A stretch of 64,000 nucleotides of DNA from Devosia psychrophila (GCF_000971275.1 NZ_LAPV01000011.1:28875-92874), one strand, 5' to 3'. Counted from the stretch's first letter, positions 36,731 to 46,826 are shown. Numbers and translations: made by a program. The notes: generated from the sequence alone by a model not told the origin.

Positions 36731-36767
36731 AAGAGGCCGGGCCCAGTGCCCGGCCTCTTTGTTTTTT
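36731..36767 (+). terminator. Strong Rho-independent terminator after rplI
   Basis: AAGAGGCCGGGC (36731-36742) and GCCCGGCCTCTT (36748-36759) pair perfectly over 12 bp with a CCAGT loop, followed by TTGTTTTTT. It separates the ribosomal genes from dnaB. Confidence 0.92.
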
Positions 36768-36963
36768 GGTGAAGTTTGCGCGCCACGACTCGCTGCGCAT
36801 GCCATTGTGCTGCCTTGCTCGTATGCAACACACGATGGCCACAATCCCCGTTGTTCACAGTGTTCACAGCAGGCGTTACCCAACGTTAACCAGCGCGTCT
36901 GTAGGTCGAGACTCTGGCCCGCGCCGCGTGGTTAAGAAAGGTCAACACTCCCTTAGAGGCACC

Positions 36964-38448
36964 ATGGCAGAGATCGCGCGGCTCCATCCGGCAGAAGACA
37001 AGTCGTTCCGTTTGGCGCCCCACAATGTGGAGGCGGAGCAAGCCCTGCTGGGCGCGATCCTGATCAATAATGACGCCTTCTACCGGGTGTCGGATTTCCT
37101 TGAGCCGACGCATTTTTATGAGCCGGTGCACAGGGACATCTATGAGCTGGCCGGCAAGATCATCCGCGCCGGCAAGTCGGCTGACCCGACCACGATCAAG
37201 ACCCACCTGCCCGACCAATTGCTGCCTGACATCACCATGGCGCAGTATCTGGCGCGTCTCGCTGCCGAAGCGACCACGGTCCTGAACGCAGCGGATTATG
37301 GGCAGGCGATCTATGACCTGGCGATTCGTCGCAACCTGATCCTTGTCGGCGAGGAAATGGTGCAGGTCGCTTACGAATCCGACGTCGAGATGACGCCGAA
37401 CAAGCAGATTGAAAAAGTCGAAGGCGAGTTGTTTCAGCTGGCCGAAAAAGGTCGCTACGACGGCGGCTTTCAGAATTTTTCCAGCGCACTCAGCGCCTCG
37501 ATCCAGATGGCTGGCGAAGCCTATCAGCGCGACGGCGGGCTATCGGGCGTGGCGACCGGCCTCGATGACCTCGATCGCCAGATGGGCGGCTTGCAGAAGT
37601 CCGACTTGATCATCATCGCTGGCCGCCCTGCCATGGGCAAAACCTCGCTGGTGACCAATATCGCCTTCAATATTGCCAAGGCCTATCGCAGCGAAGTGAC
37701 GCCCGACGGCCACACCAAGACGACCAATGGTGGCACCGTCGGGTTTTTCAGCCTGGAAATGAGTTCGGAGCAGCTGGCGACGCGTATCCTTGCCGAGCAG
37801 GCCGAGATTTCCTCGTCCGATATCCGCCGTGGTCGCATCCACGACAGCCAGTTTTCCAAGCTGGTCGATGTTTCGAATATGATGAGCAAGCTGCCGCTGT
37901 TCATCGACGATACCGGCGGCATCAGCGTCGCCCAACTTGCAGCGCGAGCGCGTCGCCTGAAGCGTCAGAAAGGCCTCGACTGCCTGATCGTGGACTATCT
38001 GCAGCTGTTGAGTGGTTCGTCCAAGGCATCGAGCCAGAACCGCGTGCAGGAGCTGACCGAAATCACCACCACGCTCAAGGCGTTGGCCAAGGAACTGGAA
38101 ATTCCGGTCATTGCGCTGTCGCAGCTGTCTCGTCAGGTAGAATCACGTGACGACAAGCATCCGCAACTGGCGGATTTGCGCGAATCGGGTTCTATCGAGC
38201 AGGACGCCGACGTGGTGATGTTCGTGTATCGCGAAGAATATTATCTCAAGAACAAAGAGCCCAAAGAGGGCACCGTCGAACACCAGTCTTGGCAAGGGGA
38301 TATGGAAAAGGTGCATGGCAAGGCTGAAGTTATTATCGCCAAGCAGCGCCACGGCCCTACCGGCACAGTGCAGCTGAGCTTTGAGGCGCAGTTTACGCGC
38401 TTCGGCAATCTGGCACGCGCCGACTATCTGCCTGAGCGCATGGAATAG
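36964..38448 (+). CDS. dnaB: Replicative DNA helicase
   Basis: A 494-residue hexameric helicase. The N-terminal domain (RLAPHNVEAEQALLGAILIN) precedes the RecA-like motor: Walker A AGRPAMGKTSLVTN, GFFSLEMSSEQLATRI, Walker B LIVDYLQLLSG, and SQLSRQVESRDDKHPQLADL. No intein. I chose ATG at 36964 because MAEIARLHPAEDKSFR leads directly into the conserved domain; the frame is open further upstream without family sequence. It is 2 bp from alr. Confidence 0.95.
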   Translation: MAEIARLHPAEDKSFRLAPHNVEAEQALLGAILINNDAFYRVSDFLEPTHFYEPVHRDIYELAGKIIRAGKSADPTTIKTHLPDQLLPDITMAQYLARLAAEATTVLNAADYGQAIYDLAIRRNLILVGEEMVQVAYESDVEMTPNKQIEKVEGELFQLAEKGRYDGGFQNFSSALSASIQMAGEAYQRDGGLSGVATGLDDLDRQMGGLQKSDLIIIAGRPAMGKTSLVTNIAFNIAKAYRSEVTPDGHTKTTNGGTVGFFSLEMSSEQLATRILAEQAEISSSDIRRGRIHDSQFSKLVDVSNMMSKLPLFIDDTGGISVAQLAARARRLKRQKGLDCLIVDYLQLLSGSSKASSQNRVQELTEITTTLKALAKELEIPVIALSQLSRQVESRDDKHPQLADLRESGSIEQDADVVMFVYREEYYLKNKEPKEGTVEHQSWQGDMEKVHGKAEVIIAKQRHGPTGTVQLSFEAQFTRFGNLARADYLPERME

Positions 38449-38450
38449 GC

Positions 38451-39578
38451 ATGGCGCTGACGTCGGGGCTTGGGGGACAACTTAGTATCGACCTCGGGGC
38501 GCTAGCCCGGAACTGGCGGGCCCTCGACAAGGTCAGCGCGGGCGCGCTGACGGGCGCCGTGGTCAAGGCCGACGCCTATGGCACCGGCATCACCATGGCA
38601 AGCAAGGCGCTGCATGCCGCAGGCGCTCGCTTTTTCTTCACCGCCACGGTGGATGAAGGCATGGCCGTGCGTGCCGCCGTGCCCGATGCGCATATCTTCA
38701 TTCTCAATGGGCTTTATCCGGGCGCTGCCAACCTTTACGTGCGGCAAAACCTGATGCCGGTGCTGTCTTCGATGGCGATGCTCGAGGAATGGCTGGCCAA
38801 GTGCCTCGAGCGCAACGAGGCCTATCCGTCGGCATTGCATTTTGACACCGGCATGAACCGGCTCGGCTTCCGCCTCAATGAGGCCAGCGTGGTTCGCGAT
38901 CGCCTGCAGGCGCTCGGCTATGCGCCACAGATGATCATGAGCCATCTGGCCTGTGCGGATCAGCCCAACCACGAAAAGAACCGCACCCAGTTGGCGCTGT
39001 TCGGCTCGGTGATGACGCAGTTTCCCGGCGTGCCGGCCTCGCTGGCAAATTCGGCCGGCTTGATGACAGGCCGCGACTATCACTTTCAGATGGTCCGGCC
39101 GGGCATCGCGCTTTATGGCGGCCGGGCGGTGACGGGCCGCAAGAACCCGATGGCGCCGGTGGTGACGCTGCATGTACCGATTTTGCAGGTCAAGGAAGCG
39201 CGCACTGGCGAGAGCGTTGGCTACGGCGCCAGCCATTCGCTGTCACGCGACAGCCGGTTGGCGGTTATTTCACACGGCTATGCCGATGGTTACCTGCGCT
39301 CGCTGTCGGCCAGCAACACGCGTCCGGGCGGCAAGGTGGTCATTCGTGGGAAGGTCTGTCCGGTGATCGGCAAGGTGTCTATGGACCAGATAACCGTCGA
39401 TATCACCGAGCTCGGCTTAGACATTCCAAGTCCTGGCGAAGGCGCCGAAGTGCTGGGCAATATCCTCGACGTCGACGACCAGGGCGATGCGGGTGGCACA
39501 ATCGGATACGAAATCCTGACCTCGCTCAAGGGCCGCTACAGCCGCAACTACATCGGTGACGGGAATTTGCCAGCCTAG
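38451..39578 (+). CDS. alr: Alanine racemase
   Basis: A 375-residue PLP enzyme making D-alanine for peptidoglycan. The PLP Lys is in GAVVKADAYGTGI, and the second catalytic Tyr in ESVGYGASHSLS. The C-terminal beta domain contains CPVIGKVSMDQITVDI. Two bases separate it from the dnaB stop, so it is co-translated with dnaB. Confidence 0.95.
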   Translation: MALTSGLGGQLSIDLGALARNWRALDKVSAGALTGAVVKADAYGTGITMASKALHAAGARFFFTATVDEGMAVRAAVPDAHIFILNGLYPGAANLYVRQNLMPVLSSMAMLEEWLAKCLERNEAYPSALHFDTGMNRLGFRLNEASVVRDRLQALGYAPQMIMSHLACADQPNHEKNRTQLALFGSVMTQFPGVPASLANSAGLMTGRDYHFQMVRPGIALYGGRAVTGRKNPMAPVVTLHVPILQVKEARTGESVGYGASHSLSRDSRLAVISHGYADGYLRSLSASNTRPGGKVVIRGKVCPVIGKVSMDQITVDITELGLDIPSPGEGAEVLGNILDVDDQGDAGGTIGYEILTSLKGRYSRNYIGDGNLPA

Positions 39579-39665
39579 GAAACGGCAGGTTAGTTCTCTT
39601 TTTGTTCTTGCCGTGATCGAGAGGCTCCGCTACAGCAAGGAGAGGCTCTAAACCCGAGTATCCGC

Positions 39666-41066
39666 GTGGCTAAATCCCGTTCTTCCTTTGTGTGCCAGGC
39701 TTGTGGCGCGGTGACGTCTCGCTGGCAGGGGCGGTGCGATGCCTGCGGCGACTGGAACACCATTGTCGAGGAACTGACCGATAGCGGCGTGGGCGCTGGA
39801 CCCAAATCGGCAAAGGCCGGCGGGCGGGCGACCAATCTGGTGCCGCTGTCGGGTGAGACCGAGAGCGCCGCGCGTGTGGTGACCGGCATGGCAGAGTTCG
39901 ATCGCGTGACTGGCGGCGGCTTCGTCAAGGGCTCGGCGCTGCTGGTGGGCGGCGATCCCGGCATCGGAAAGTCTACGCTTCTGCTGCAGTCGGCGGCGGC
40001 ACTGGCCAATCGCGGCAAGCGCGTCATCTATGTGTCGGGCGAAGAAGCGGTAGCGCAAGTGCGGCTGCGGGCGCAACGGCTTGGGCTCGGCGAGGCGAAT
40101 GTGATGCTGGCCGCTGAAACCAATGTCGAGATCATCCTCGCGACGCTGGAAAATGGCCCAGTCCCGGACCTCGTCATCATTGATTCTATCCAGACGCTGT
40201 GGACCGACCGCGTCGATAGTTCGCCCGGCACGGTGACCCAAGTGCGCACCTCGGCGCAGGCGTTGACGCGCTTTGCCAAGAAGAGCGGCGCGGCTGTGGT
40301 GCTGGTGGGCCATGTGACCAAGGACGGGCAGATTGCAGGTCCGCGCGTGGTCGAGCACATGGTCGACGCGGTGCTGTATTTCGAGGGCGATGCCAGCCAC
40401 ACCTTCCGCATTTTACGGGCGGTGAAGAATCGATACGGCGCGACCGACGAGATCGGGGTGTTCGCGATGACCGAACTGGGGTTGGAGCAGGTGCTCAACC
40501 CGTCGGCGCTGTTCCTTGACCAGCGCGATGACGATGCGACCGGCTCAGCGGTGTTTGCCGGCATGGAGGGCACGCGGCCGCTGTTGATTGAAATCCAGGC
40601 CTTGGTGGCCCCCTCCCCGCTTGGGACGCCGCGGCGCGCCGTGGTGGGCTGGGATTCGTCGCGGCTTTCAATGGTGCTGGCGGTGCTGGAAACCCGCTGC
40701 GGGGTGCGGATCGGCGCCAATGACATCTATCTCAATGTAGCGGGCGGGCTGAAGATCAACGAACCAGCGGCGGACCTTGCAGTGGCGGCGGCGCTTATCT
40801 CGTCGCTGACTGGTTCGCCTTTGCCGAAGGATTCGGTATATTTCGGCGAAATCTCGCTGGCAGGCGGCATTCGCCCGGTGGCGCATGGTTCGATACGACT
40901 ACGCGAAGCGCAGAAGCTTGGCTTCAAGTCCGTGTGTACCGGCCGGTTGGGGACGGCGGACAAAAGTACCGGTCTTGAGGTTTCGGAATTTACCGCGCTG
41001 GCGGACTTGGTTGGACGGATTGCGGCCAATGGCAAGCCGAGGGAAGCCCCTCGCGACGAGTGGTAA
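39666..41066 (+). CDS. radA: DNA repair/recombination protein RadA
   Basis: A 466-residue protein. The N-terminal zinc finger is FVCQACG...GRCDACG; the RecA-like core has GGDPGIGKSTLLLQ and the RadA-specific KNRYGATDEIGVF motif; the C-terminal third is a Lon-like domain (YLNVAGGLKINEPAADLAVA). RadA drives branch migration in homologous recombination. Start is GTG at 39666; an AAGGAGAGG lies 24 bases upstream, rather far, so the start is the weakest part of the call. It converges with the DUF2200 gene. Confidence 0.94.
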   Translation: MAKSRSSFVCQACGAVTSRWQGRCDACGDWNTIVEELTDSGVGAGPKSAKAGGRATNLVPLSGETESAARVVTGMAEFDRVTGGGFVKGSALLVGGDPGIGKSTLLLQSAAALANRGKRVIYVSGEEAVAQVRLRAQRLGLGEANVMLAAETNVEIILATLENGPVPDLVIIDSIQTLWTDRVDSSPGTVTQVRTSAQALTRFAKKSGAAVVLVGHVTKDGQIAGPRVVEHMVDAVLYFEGDASHTFRILRAVKNRYGATDEIGVFAMTELGLEQVLNPSALFLDQRDDDATGSAVFAGMEGTRPLLIEIQALVAPSPLGTPRRAVVGWDSSRLSMVLAVLETRCGVRIGANDIYLNVAGGLKINEPAADLAVAAALISSLTGSPLPKDSVYFGEISLAGGIRPVAHGSIRLREAQKLGFKSVCTGRLGTADKSTGLEVSEFTALADLVGRIAANGKPREAPRDEW

Positions 41067-41074
41067 TGCCTGTA

Positions 41075-41440
41075 CTAGCTCTGCGCTTGTCGCAGGATTT
41101 TTTGCATGGGGCGGCCTTTGGCCAGTTCGTCAATCAGTTTGTCGAGGTAGCGTATCTCACGCATGGTGGGTTCTTCGATCTCCTCGATGCGCACGCCGCA
41201 GATGACGCCGGTGATCAGAGATCGGGCCGGATTCATGTGCGGAGCCCGGTCGAAGAAGTCCTGGAAAGTGGTCATGTCGACCAGTTCTTGATCCAAGGTG
41301 GCTTGAGTATGGCCGGTCAGCCAGCACATGACCTCGTCGACCTCAGCCTTGGTGCGGCTCTTTCGTTCGACCTTGGCGATATAGAGCCGATAAACGCTGG
41401 CGGCGCTGGTGGCGTAAATCCGGTGATTGCGGTCGTTCAT
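41075..41440 (-). CDS. DUF2200 family protein
   Basis: A 121-residue soluble protein. [20 protein letters not shown], then [18 protein letters not shown] and [20 protein letters not shown] match the DUF2200 family, which has no known function. Length is normal. Its stop lies 8 bp from the convergent radA stop. A 293-bp spacer upstream (41441-41733) holds a small ATTCAACC/GGTTGAAT hairpin at 41483-41507 and nothing else I can identify. Confidence 0.85.
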   Translation of the reverse strand: MNDRNHRIYATSAASVYRLYIAKVERKSRTKAEVDEVMCWLTGHTQATLDQELVDMTTFQDFFDRAPHMNPARSLITGVICGVRIEEIEEPTMREIRYLDKLIDELAKGRPMQKILRQAQS

Positions 41441-41733
41441 GGCTATCCCCTTCGCTCAAGAGAATAGCGGATTAGATGCGGGATTCAACCGGGACCGCGG
41501 GTTGAATTCCGGCGCCTGACCGGCGCAGTTGCCTTGTAATCACGCCGAACATTGGAGCTCCGCTTCCAATTCCTCGGTCGCTGAAATTGCCGCGACGAGA
41601 GATTTCTGCGCCCAAGTTTACGCTTTCTTTGGAGATCGTGCCGGGTGCGGCCTGACGGTCTTGGCATTGGCTTACAAAGCGGTTAAACGAAGCCTCTCAT
41701 GCCGGGGCGGCAACTGGAGCTAGGCGAAGACAT

Positions 41734-42363
41734 ATGCTGACAGCGTTCGACGTTGGTGTGGGTGTGCTGGTGCTGATTTCAGCAATCCTTGCAACCGCCC
41801 GTGGCCTTACCCGCGAAGTGCTTTCGCTCGCGACCTGGGCCGGCTCTGCGGCTATCGCCATTTATATGTGGCAGTATCACCCGGAAATCGCGCGGCAGTA
41901 TATCGATGAGGCCATCGTGGCCGACATCGCCACTGTGGTCGTAACCTTCATCGTTGCGCTGATAGTGTTGCATCTGCTGACCATGCGGATCGCCGATTTC
42001 GTGGTCGACAGCCGCGTCGGGCCAATCGACCGCACGCTGGGCTTCGTGTTCGGCGTGTTGCGCGGCGTGTTGATCGCCATCGTCATCACCATTTTTGGCA
42101 CCTGGCTGCTGCCAAACAACTTGCCGAGCTGGGCTGCGGAATCGCAGTCGCTGCCGCATCTGCGCAGCATGGGCCAGACGCTAATTTCGATGCTGCCGGA
42201 AGGTCTCGAGCAACAGGTCACCGACATGCTCAAGGGCGGCACTGGGCTTGCCGAGGATCCGGATGCGCCGGCTGTTCCAGTCGAAGAAGGCACCGACTCG
42301 ACCGAAGACGGAAGGCCAGCGCCGGTTACGGCTCCAGCGACGCCGGTCGTGCCGCAGGTTTGA
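41734..42363 (+). CDS. cvpA: CvpA family membrane protein
   Basis: A 209-residue membrane protein with four helices (LTAFDVGVGVLVLISAILAT, IATVVVTFIVALIVLHLL, GVLRGVLIAIVITIFGTWLL). RGLTREVLSLATWAGSAAIA and VGPIDRTLGFVFGVLRG are family motifs. CvpA affects envelope integrity and colicin V production; its exact role is unsettled. The C-terminal tail is acidic and Pro-rich. It precedes purF as in most proteobacteria. Confidence 0.9.
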   Translation: MLTAFDVGVGVLVLISAILATARGLTREVLSLATWAGSAAIAIYMWQYHPEIARQYIDEAIVADIATVVVTFIVALIVLHLLTMRIADFVVDSRVGPIDRTLGFVFGVLRGVLIAIVITIFGTWLLPNNLPSWAAESQSLPHLRSMGQTLISMLPEGLEQQVTDMLKGGTGLAEDPDAPAVPVEEGTDSTEDGRPAPVTAPATPVVPQV

Positions 42364-42505
42364 TCATTTAAAGGTGTGCGCGCCGCGCTCGCCACAACCC
42401 TGACCGCTTTGTTCGGCATTGGTCTGGGCGGCCGAAATGGGGTATGGCGTGGGAACACCCAATTTGGTCCGTCGCCTTTGGCGAACGCAGTCAAGCAGCA
42501 TTGGC

Positions 42506-44008
42506 ATGGAGAGCCCCGTGAACCATCCCAGCGATGACGATTTCAGCATCGACGACGACACGCTGCATGAAGAGTGCGGCGTGTTTGGCATTTTGGGGCA
42601 TAGCGATGCTTCGACGCTGACGGCACTTGGCCTGCATGCGCTTCAGCATCGCGGCCAGGAAGCGGCGGGTATCGTCAGCTTTGACGGTCGCCAGTTCTAT
42701 ACCGAAAAGCGCATGGGCCTGGTGGGCGACCACTATACGGACCCGGCCCTGCTGGCCAAACTGCCCGGCTCCATTGCTATCGGGCACACCCGTTATTCGA
42801 CCACCGGCGAAGTGGCGCTGCGCAACGTGCAGCCGCTGTTTGCAGAGCTCGAAGCGGGCGGCATTGCTATTGCGCACAACGGCAATTTCACCAATGGCCT
42901 GACACTGCGCCGGCAGATCATCGCGACGGGCGCGATTTGTCAGTCGACCTCGGACACCGAAGTCGTGCTGCATTTGATAGCGCGCTCGCGCCATTCGTCG
43001 AGCACCGACCGCTTCATCGACGCCATCCGGCAGATGGAAGGCGGATATGCCATGCTGGCAGTGACCCGCACCAAGCTGATCGCGGCGCGCGACCCCATCG
43101 GCATTCGTCCGCTGGTAATGGGCGAGCTGGATGGCAAGCCGATTTTCTGCTCGGAAACCTGCGCGCTGGACATGATCGGCGCGAAGTACATCCGCGACGT
43201 GGAAAATGGCGAAGTCGTGATCTGCGAATTGCAGCCCGATGGCTCGATCAGCATCGAGGCCCGCAAGGCGGCGCGACCTGAGCCGGAACGTCCCTGCCTG
43301 TTCGAGTATGTTTATTTCGCCCGCCCGGATTCGGTCGTGGCTGGTCGCAGCGTTTACGCGGCGCGCAAGCGTTCGGGCATGAACCTTGCTCGTGAGGCAC
43401 CGGTCGAAGCGGACGTAGTGGTGCCGGTGCCCGACGGCGGCACGCCGGCAGCTATCGGCTATGCGCAAGCTAGCGGCATTCCGTTCGAGCTTGGCATCAT
43501 CCGCAACCACTATGTGGGCCGCACCTTCATCGAGCCAACCCAGTCGATCCGGGCCTTTGGCGTCAAGCTCAAGCACTCGGCCAACCGCGCCGAGATCGCC
43601 GGCAAGCGCGTGGTGCTGATCGATGATTCCATCGTGCGCGGGACAACGTCGCTCAAGATCGTGCAGATGATCCGCGAGGCGGGCGCCACCGAGGTGCATA
43701 TCCGCGTGGCTAGTCCGATGATCTATTATTCCGACTATTACGGCATCGACACGCCGGATCCGGAAAAGTTGCTGGCCAACCAGCACGCCACCCTCGAATC
43801 GATGTGCAAGTTTATCGGCGCCGATTCGCTGGCATTCCTGTCGATCGATGGGCTGTATGAGGCGGTTGGCGGCGAGAAGCGTAACCCACTGGCGCCGCAG
43901 TTTACCGACCACTATTTCACGGGCGACTATCCGACGCAGTTGACCGATCTGAACGGCCGCACCAAGAACGAGCCGAAGAATATCTCCCTGCTCAAAGAGG
44001 CCGGTTAA
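42506..44008 (+). CDS. purF: Amidophosphoribosyltransferase
   Basis: A 500-residue enzyme of the first committed step of purine synthesis. The glutaminase nucleophile Cys24 follows the propeptide (TLHEECGVFGILGH), with IGHTRYSTTGE and AHNGNFTNG of the Ntn domain. The PRPP-binding loop is VVLIDDSIVRGTTS. ATG at 42506 is used; a GTG at 42518 with GGAG upstream is a good alternative, giving a propeptide shorter by four. The next gene overlaps the stop by one base (TAATG). Confidence 0.95.
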   Translation: MESPVNHPSDDDFSIDDDTLHEECGVFGILGHSDASTLTALGLHALQHRGQEAAGIVSFDGRQFYTEKRMGLVGDHYTDPALLAKLPGSIAIGHTRYSTTGEVALRNVQPLFAELEAGGIAIAHNGNFTNGLTLRRQIIATGAICQSTSDTEVVLHLIARSRHSSSTDRFIDAIRQMEGGYAMLAVTRTKLIAARDPIGIRPLVMGELDGKPIFCSETCALDMIGAKYIRDVENGEVVICELQPDGSISIEARKAARPEPERPCLFEYVYFARPDSVVAGRSVYAARKRSGMNLAREAPVEADVVVPVPDGGTPAAIGYAQASGIPFELGIIRNHYVGRTFIEPTQSIRAFGVKLKHSANRAEIAGKRVVLIDDSIVRGTTSLKIVQMIREAGATEVHIRVASPMIYYSDYYGIDTPDPEKLLANQHATLESMCKFIGADSLAFLSIDGLYEAVGGEKRNPLAPQFTDHYFTGDYPTQLTDLNGRTKNEPKNISLLKEAG

Positions 44009-44742
44009 TGGCTGGAATACAGGATCTGACCGGCAAGGTCGTCCTCGTCACCGGTGCCTCGCGCGGCATCGGCTATGCGGCGGCGCTGGAAGCGGCCCGC
44101 CGCGGCGCTCATGTGGTTGCGGTTGCCCGCACCGTGGGCGGCCTTGAAGAACTGGATGACGAAATCCAGGATCTCGGCTCGTCGGCAACGCTGGTGCCGC
44201 TGGACCTGCGCGATGGCGATGCCATCGACCGGCTCGGCGCCGCGATCTTCGAGCGCTGGGGCGCGCTGGATGGCCTCGTGGCCAATGCCGGTCAACTCGG
44301 CGTGCTCAGCCCCCTGCCCCATGTGAAGCCGGAAGACTTCGAGAAGGTAATGGCGGTCAACGTGACGGCTAATTACCGGCTGCTGCGCGCTACCGACCTG
44401 CTGCTACGCCAGTCGACTGCCGGCCGCGCGGTGTTCGTCTCGTCGGGCGCTGCACGCTCGGCCAAGCCGTTCTGGGGGCTGTATGCCGCCAGCAAGGCTG
44501 CGGTTGATGCAATGGTCAAGTCCTACGCCGGCGAGGTCAACCAGACCAAGGTCAAGGTCAACGTGTTCTATCCTGGAGCGGTGCGCACCGCGATGCGCGC
44601 CAAGGCGATGCCAGGCGAAAACCCGGATACGTTGGTGAAGCCCGGCGATATCGCGCCGAAGCTGATCGACATGCTGAGCCCTTCGCTCAAGGAAACCGGC
44701 AAGTTGTTCGACATGGCTACCGGCGCCTTCGAAGACATCTGA
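44008..44742 (+). CDS. SDR family NAD(P)-dependent oxidoreductase
   Basis: A 244-residue classical short-chain dehydrogenase. VTGASRGIGYAAALEAAR binds cofactor; VANAGQLG and the catalytic Ser/Tyr/Lys in VSSGAARSAKPFWGLYAASK are present. Substrate unknown. It overlaps purF by one base and the GNAT gene by one base, so it is part of the purF transcript; this purF-SDR pairing is common in Hyphomicrobiales as I recall. Confidence 0.88.
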   Translation: MAGIQDLTGKVVLVTGASRGIGYAAALEAARRGAHVVAVARTVGGLEELDDEIQDLGSSATLVPLDLRDGDAIDRLGAAIFERWGALDGLVANAGQLGVLSPLPHVKPEDFEKVMAVNVTANYRLLRATDLLLRQSTAGRAVFVSSGAARSAKPFWGLYAASKAAVDAMVKSYAGEVNQTKVKVNVFYPGAVRTAMRAKAMPGENPDTLVKPGDIAPKLIDMLSPSLKETGKLFDMATGAFEDI

Positions 44743-45341
44743 TGGTCGTGCTGCGCCCCTATCGCGAGAGCGATCTCGAGGCGCTGTACGAGATTTGTCT
44801 CGTCACTGGCGATTCCGGACAGGACGCATCGCCGCTGCATAACGATCGCAAGGTGATTGGTGAGCTGTATTCAGCGCCCTATGGGGTGTTGGAGCCGGAG
44901 CATGTGTTTGTCGCTGAAGATGACGAGGGTGTCGCCGGCTATGTGGTCGGGACGCATGATACGGCGGAGTTCGAGGCGCGGTTGGAGCGCGAGTGGTGGC
45001 CGCGGTTGCGGCGGCACTATGCGGGTGTTGCGCGGGAAGGCCTGACGGCGACTGATCGTATGCGGGTGGCGGCGATCAATGAGCCAGGTACCAATCCTGC
45101 CGATATCGTGGCCAGTTATCCGGCGCATATCCACATGAACCTGCTGCCGCGATTGCGTGGGCAGCGGGTGGGCTCGGAGTTGTTGCGGCTGTGGGTCGAG
45201 CAGGCCGAGGCGGCTGGGGTGAGTGGCATTCATCTTGGGGCTAATGACAAGAATGCCGGTGGCGTGGCGTTTTGGACCAAGAGCGGGTTTGAGCCGCTGC
45301 AGACTATTGGGCGGACTGTTTGGTTTGGGATAAAGCTTTAG
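44742..45341 (+). CDS. GNAT family N-acetyltransferase
   Basis: A 199-residue acetyltransferase. MVVLRPYRESDLEALYEICL starts the fold; LLPRLRGQRVGSELLRLWVE is the acetyl-CoA-binding R/Q-x-x-G-x-G/A motif, and GVSGIHLGANDKNAGGVAFW the C-terminal strand/helix. The acceptor is unknown; the size and the long loop around residue 90 resemble O-GlcNAcase-associated acetyltransferases, a loose comparison. It ends the purF operon; a family B repeat follows. Confidence 0.82.
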   Translation: MVVLRPYRESDLEALYEICLVTGDSGQDASPLHNDRKVIGELYSAPYGVLEPEHVFVAEDDEGVAGYVVGTHDTAEFEARLEREWWPRLRRHYAGVAREGLTATDRMRVAAINEPGTNPADIVASYPAHIHMNLLPRLRGQRVGSELLRLWVEQAEAAGVSGIHLGANDKNAGGVAFWTKSGFEPLQTIGRTVWFGIKL

Positions 45342-45388
45342 GTCGTTCGTTCGATCCGACCGTGCCTTAGGCCTCGCGTGCAGTTCAT

Positions 45389-45523
45389 CGGGGCCAAACC
45401 TACCGCCACCCGACCCCTTTGGGGCCACCCTCCCCACAAGGGGGAGGGATGAGAAAGAGCTGGGACATTTGGTCTGGCGCCTCCCTCCCCTGAATGGGGA
45501 GGGATTGAGGGTGGGGTGATGAG
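45389..45523. repeat. Family B extragenic element, copy 3
   Basis: It begins CGGGGCCAAACCTACCGCCA like copy 1, continues with CCACAAGGGGGAGGGATGAG, and ends with GCCTCCCTCCCCTGAATGGG and GAGGGTGGGGTGATGAG. It lies between the convergent GNAT and CorC-type genes and can form a large CT/AG-rich hairpin. Confidence 0.75.
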
Positions 45524-45548
45524 AGCCACGGCCTAAGATGCCGGCCAC

Positions 45549-46826
45549 CTACCCCAACTTAGTCATCAGCACCTTGTCGATGCGGCGGCCGTCGAGGTCT
45601 ACGACTTCGAATTTCCAGCCGTTGTGTTCGAAGGTTTCGCCGACGTTGGGCAGACGATTGATGATGGACAGGACGTAGCCGGCGACGGTCTCGTATTTTG
45701 AATCGCGTGGAATGGCGATCTTGAGCTTGTCGCCGAATTCGTCGACGGGCATCCAGCCGGCGACGAGGTAGGAGCCGTCCTCGCGCTTGACCAGGGCCGG
45801 GTCATCGCCCGTTTCTTCCTGGAACACGCCGGTGATGACTTCGAGGATGTCGCCCGAGGTGACGATGCCTTCGAAGTGGCCGTATTCATCGACCACCAGC
45901 GCCATGTGGACGGTTGAATTGCGGATGGCGCGGACCACGTCGAGTGCGTCGGCATGTTCCATCACAACAGGCACGGGCTGGACGAACTTGCGGACATCGA
46001 GCGGCTGGCCATTGGCAAAGACGCTGATGATATCCTTAATCGCAACCACGCCGATGATGGAATCGGCGTCGCCGTCCTGAACCAGAAGGCGCGAGCGGTG
46101 AGTGCTCAGGATAGTGCGGCGGATTTCATCGCCGTCATCGGACAGGTCGACCACATCCACGTCGAGACGCGGCGTCATCAAGCCACGGGCGGAACGATCT
46201 GCAAGACGCATGACGCCCGAGATCATCGAATGCTCGTCTCTTTCGAATACACCAGCCGTGGTGGCTTCTTCGATGATGGTCTTGACCTCTTCTTCGGTGA
46301 CCCTCTCCTCGGATTCACCGGCCTGGCCGAGCAGTCGCAGCACCAGCTTGCCGGAAACGTCGAGCACCCAGACTATCGGCGAGCCAACAGCCGCGATGAG
46401 CTTCATTGCAGGGGCGACGCGGGCAGCGACGCCTTCCGCATCACGCAGGGCGATCTGTTTGGGAACCAGCTCGCCCAGAATCAGCGAGACATAGGTGATG
46501 AGGACAACCACGACGCCTACGCCCAGGACGTCGGCAATATTGTCGGTTACGCCGACCGACTCCAGCCAGTTGGTGAGGCGCAAGCCCAGCGTAGCGCCCG
46601 AGAACGCGCCGGACAGGATGCCGACGAGGGTGATGCCAATCTGAACGGAGGAGAGGAACTTGCCAGGGTCTTCGGCAAGGCGGATCGCCGTTGCCGCTCC
46701 CTTGTTGCCTTGTTCGGCCATGTTGCGCAGGCGGGCAGGACGGGCGGAGACGACTGCCAATTCCGACATTGCCAACAGGCCGTTGACAATGGTCAGGACG
46801 ACGACGATCAAAATTTCTACGTACAA
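45549..46826 (-). CDS. CNNM/CorC-type hemolysin family protein (DUF21, CBS pair, CorC_HlyC)
   Basis: A 425-residue membrane protein. The DUF21 domain has three or four helices (ILIVVVLTIVNGLLAMSELA, SVQIGITLVGILSGAFSGAT, GVGVVVVLITYVSLILGELV with PKQIAL). Two CBS motifs follow (GLMTPRLDVDVVDLSDDGDE, HMALVVDEYGHFEGIVTSGD), then the CorC_HlyC domain (EDGSYLVAGWMPVDEFGDKL). Such proteins are linked to Mg2+/Co2+ efflux. I use TTG at 46826 because the family normally begins at this LYVEILIVV segment; ATG at 46883 is possible, but a TATAAT hexamer (46887-46882) there suggests the promoter instead. Confidence 0.85.
   Translation of the reverse strand: MYVEILIVVVLTIVNGLLAMSELAVVSARPARLRNMAEQGNKGAATAIRLAEDPGKFLSSVQIGITLVGILSGAFSGATLGLRLTNWLESVGVTDNIADVLGVGVVVVLITYVSLILGELVPKQIALRDAEGVAARVAPAMKLIAAVGSPIVWVLDVSGKLVLRLLGQAGESEERVTEEEVKTIIEEATTAGVFERDEHSMISGVMRLADRSARGLMTPRLDVDVVDLSDDGDEIRRTILSTHRSRLLVQDGDADSIIGVVAIKDIISVFANGQPLDVRKFVQPVPVVMEHADALDVVRAIRNSTVHMALVVDEYGHFEGIVTSGDILEVITGVFQEETGDDPALVKREDGSYLVAGWMPVDEFGDKLKIAIPRDSKYETVAGYVLSIINRLPNVGETFEHNGWKFEVVDLDGRRIDKVLMTKLG

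Noticed and set aside
42491..43912. A 473-residue minus-strand frame
   Set aside because: It is antisense to purF and shows the composition expected from a reversed high-GC gene.
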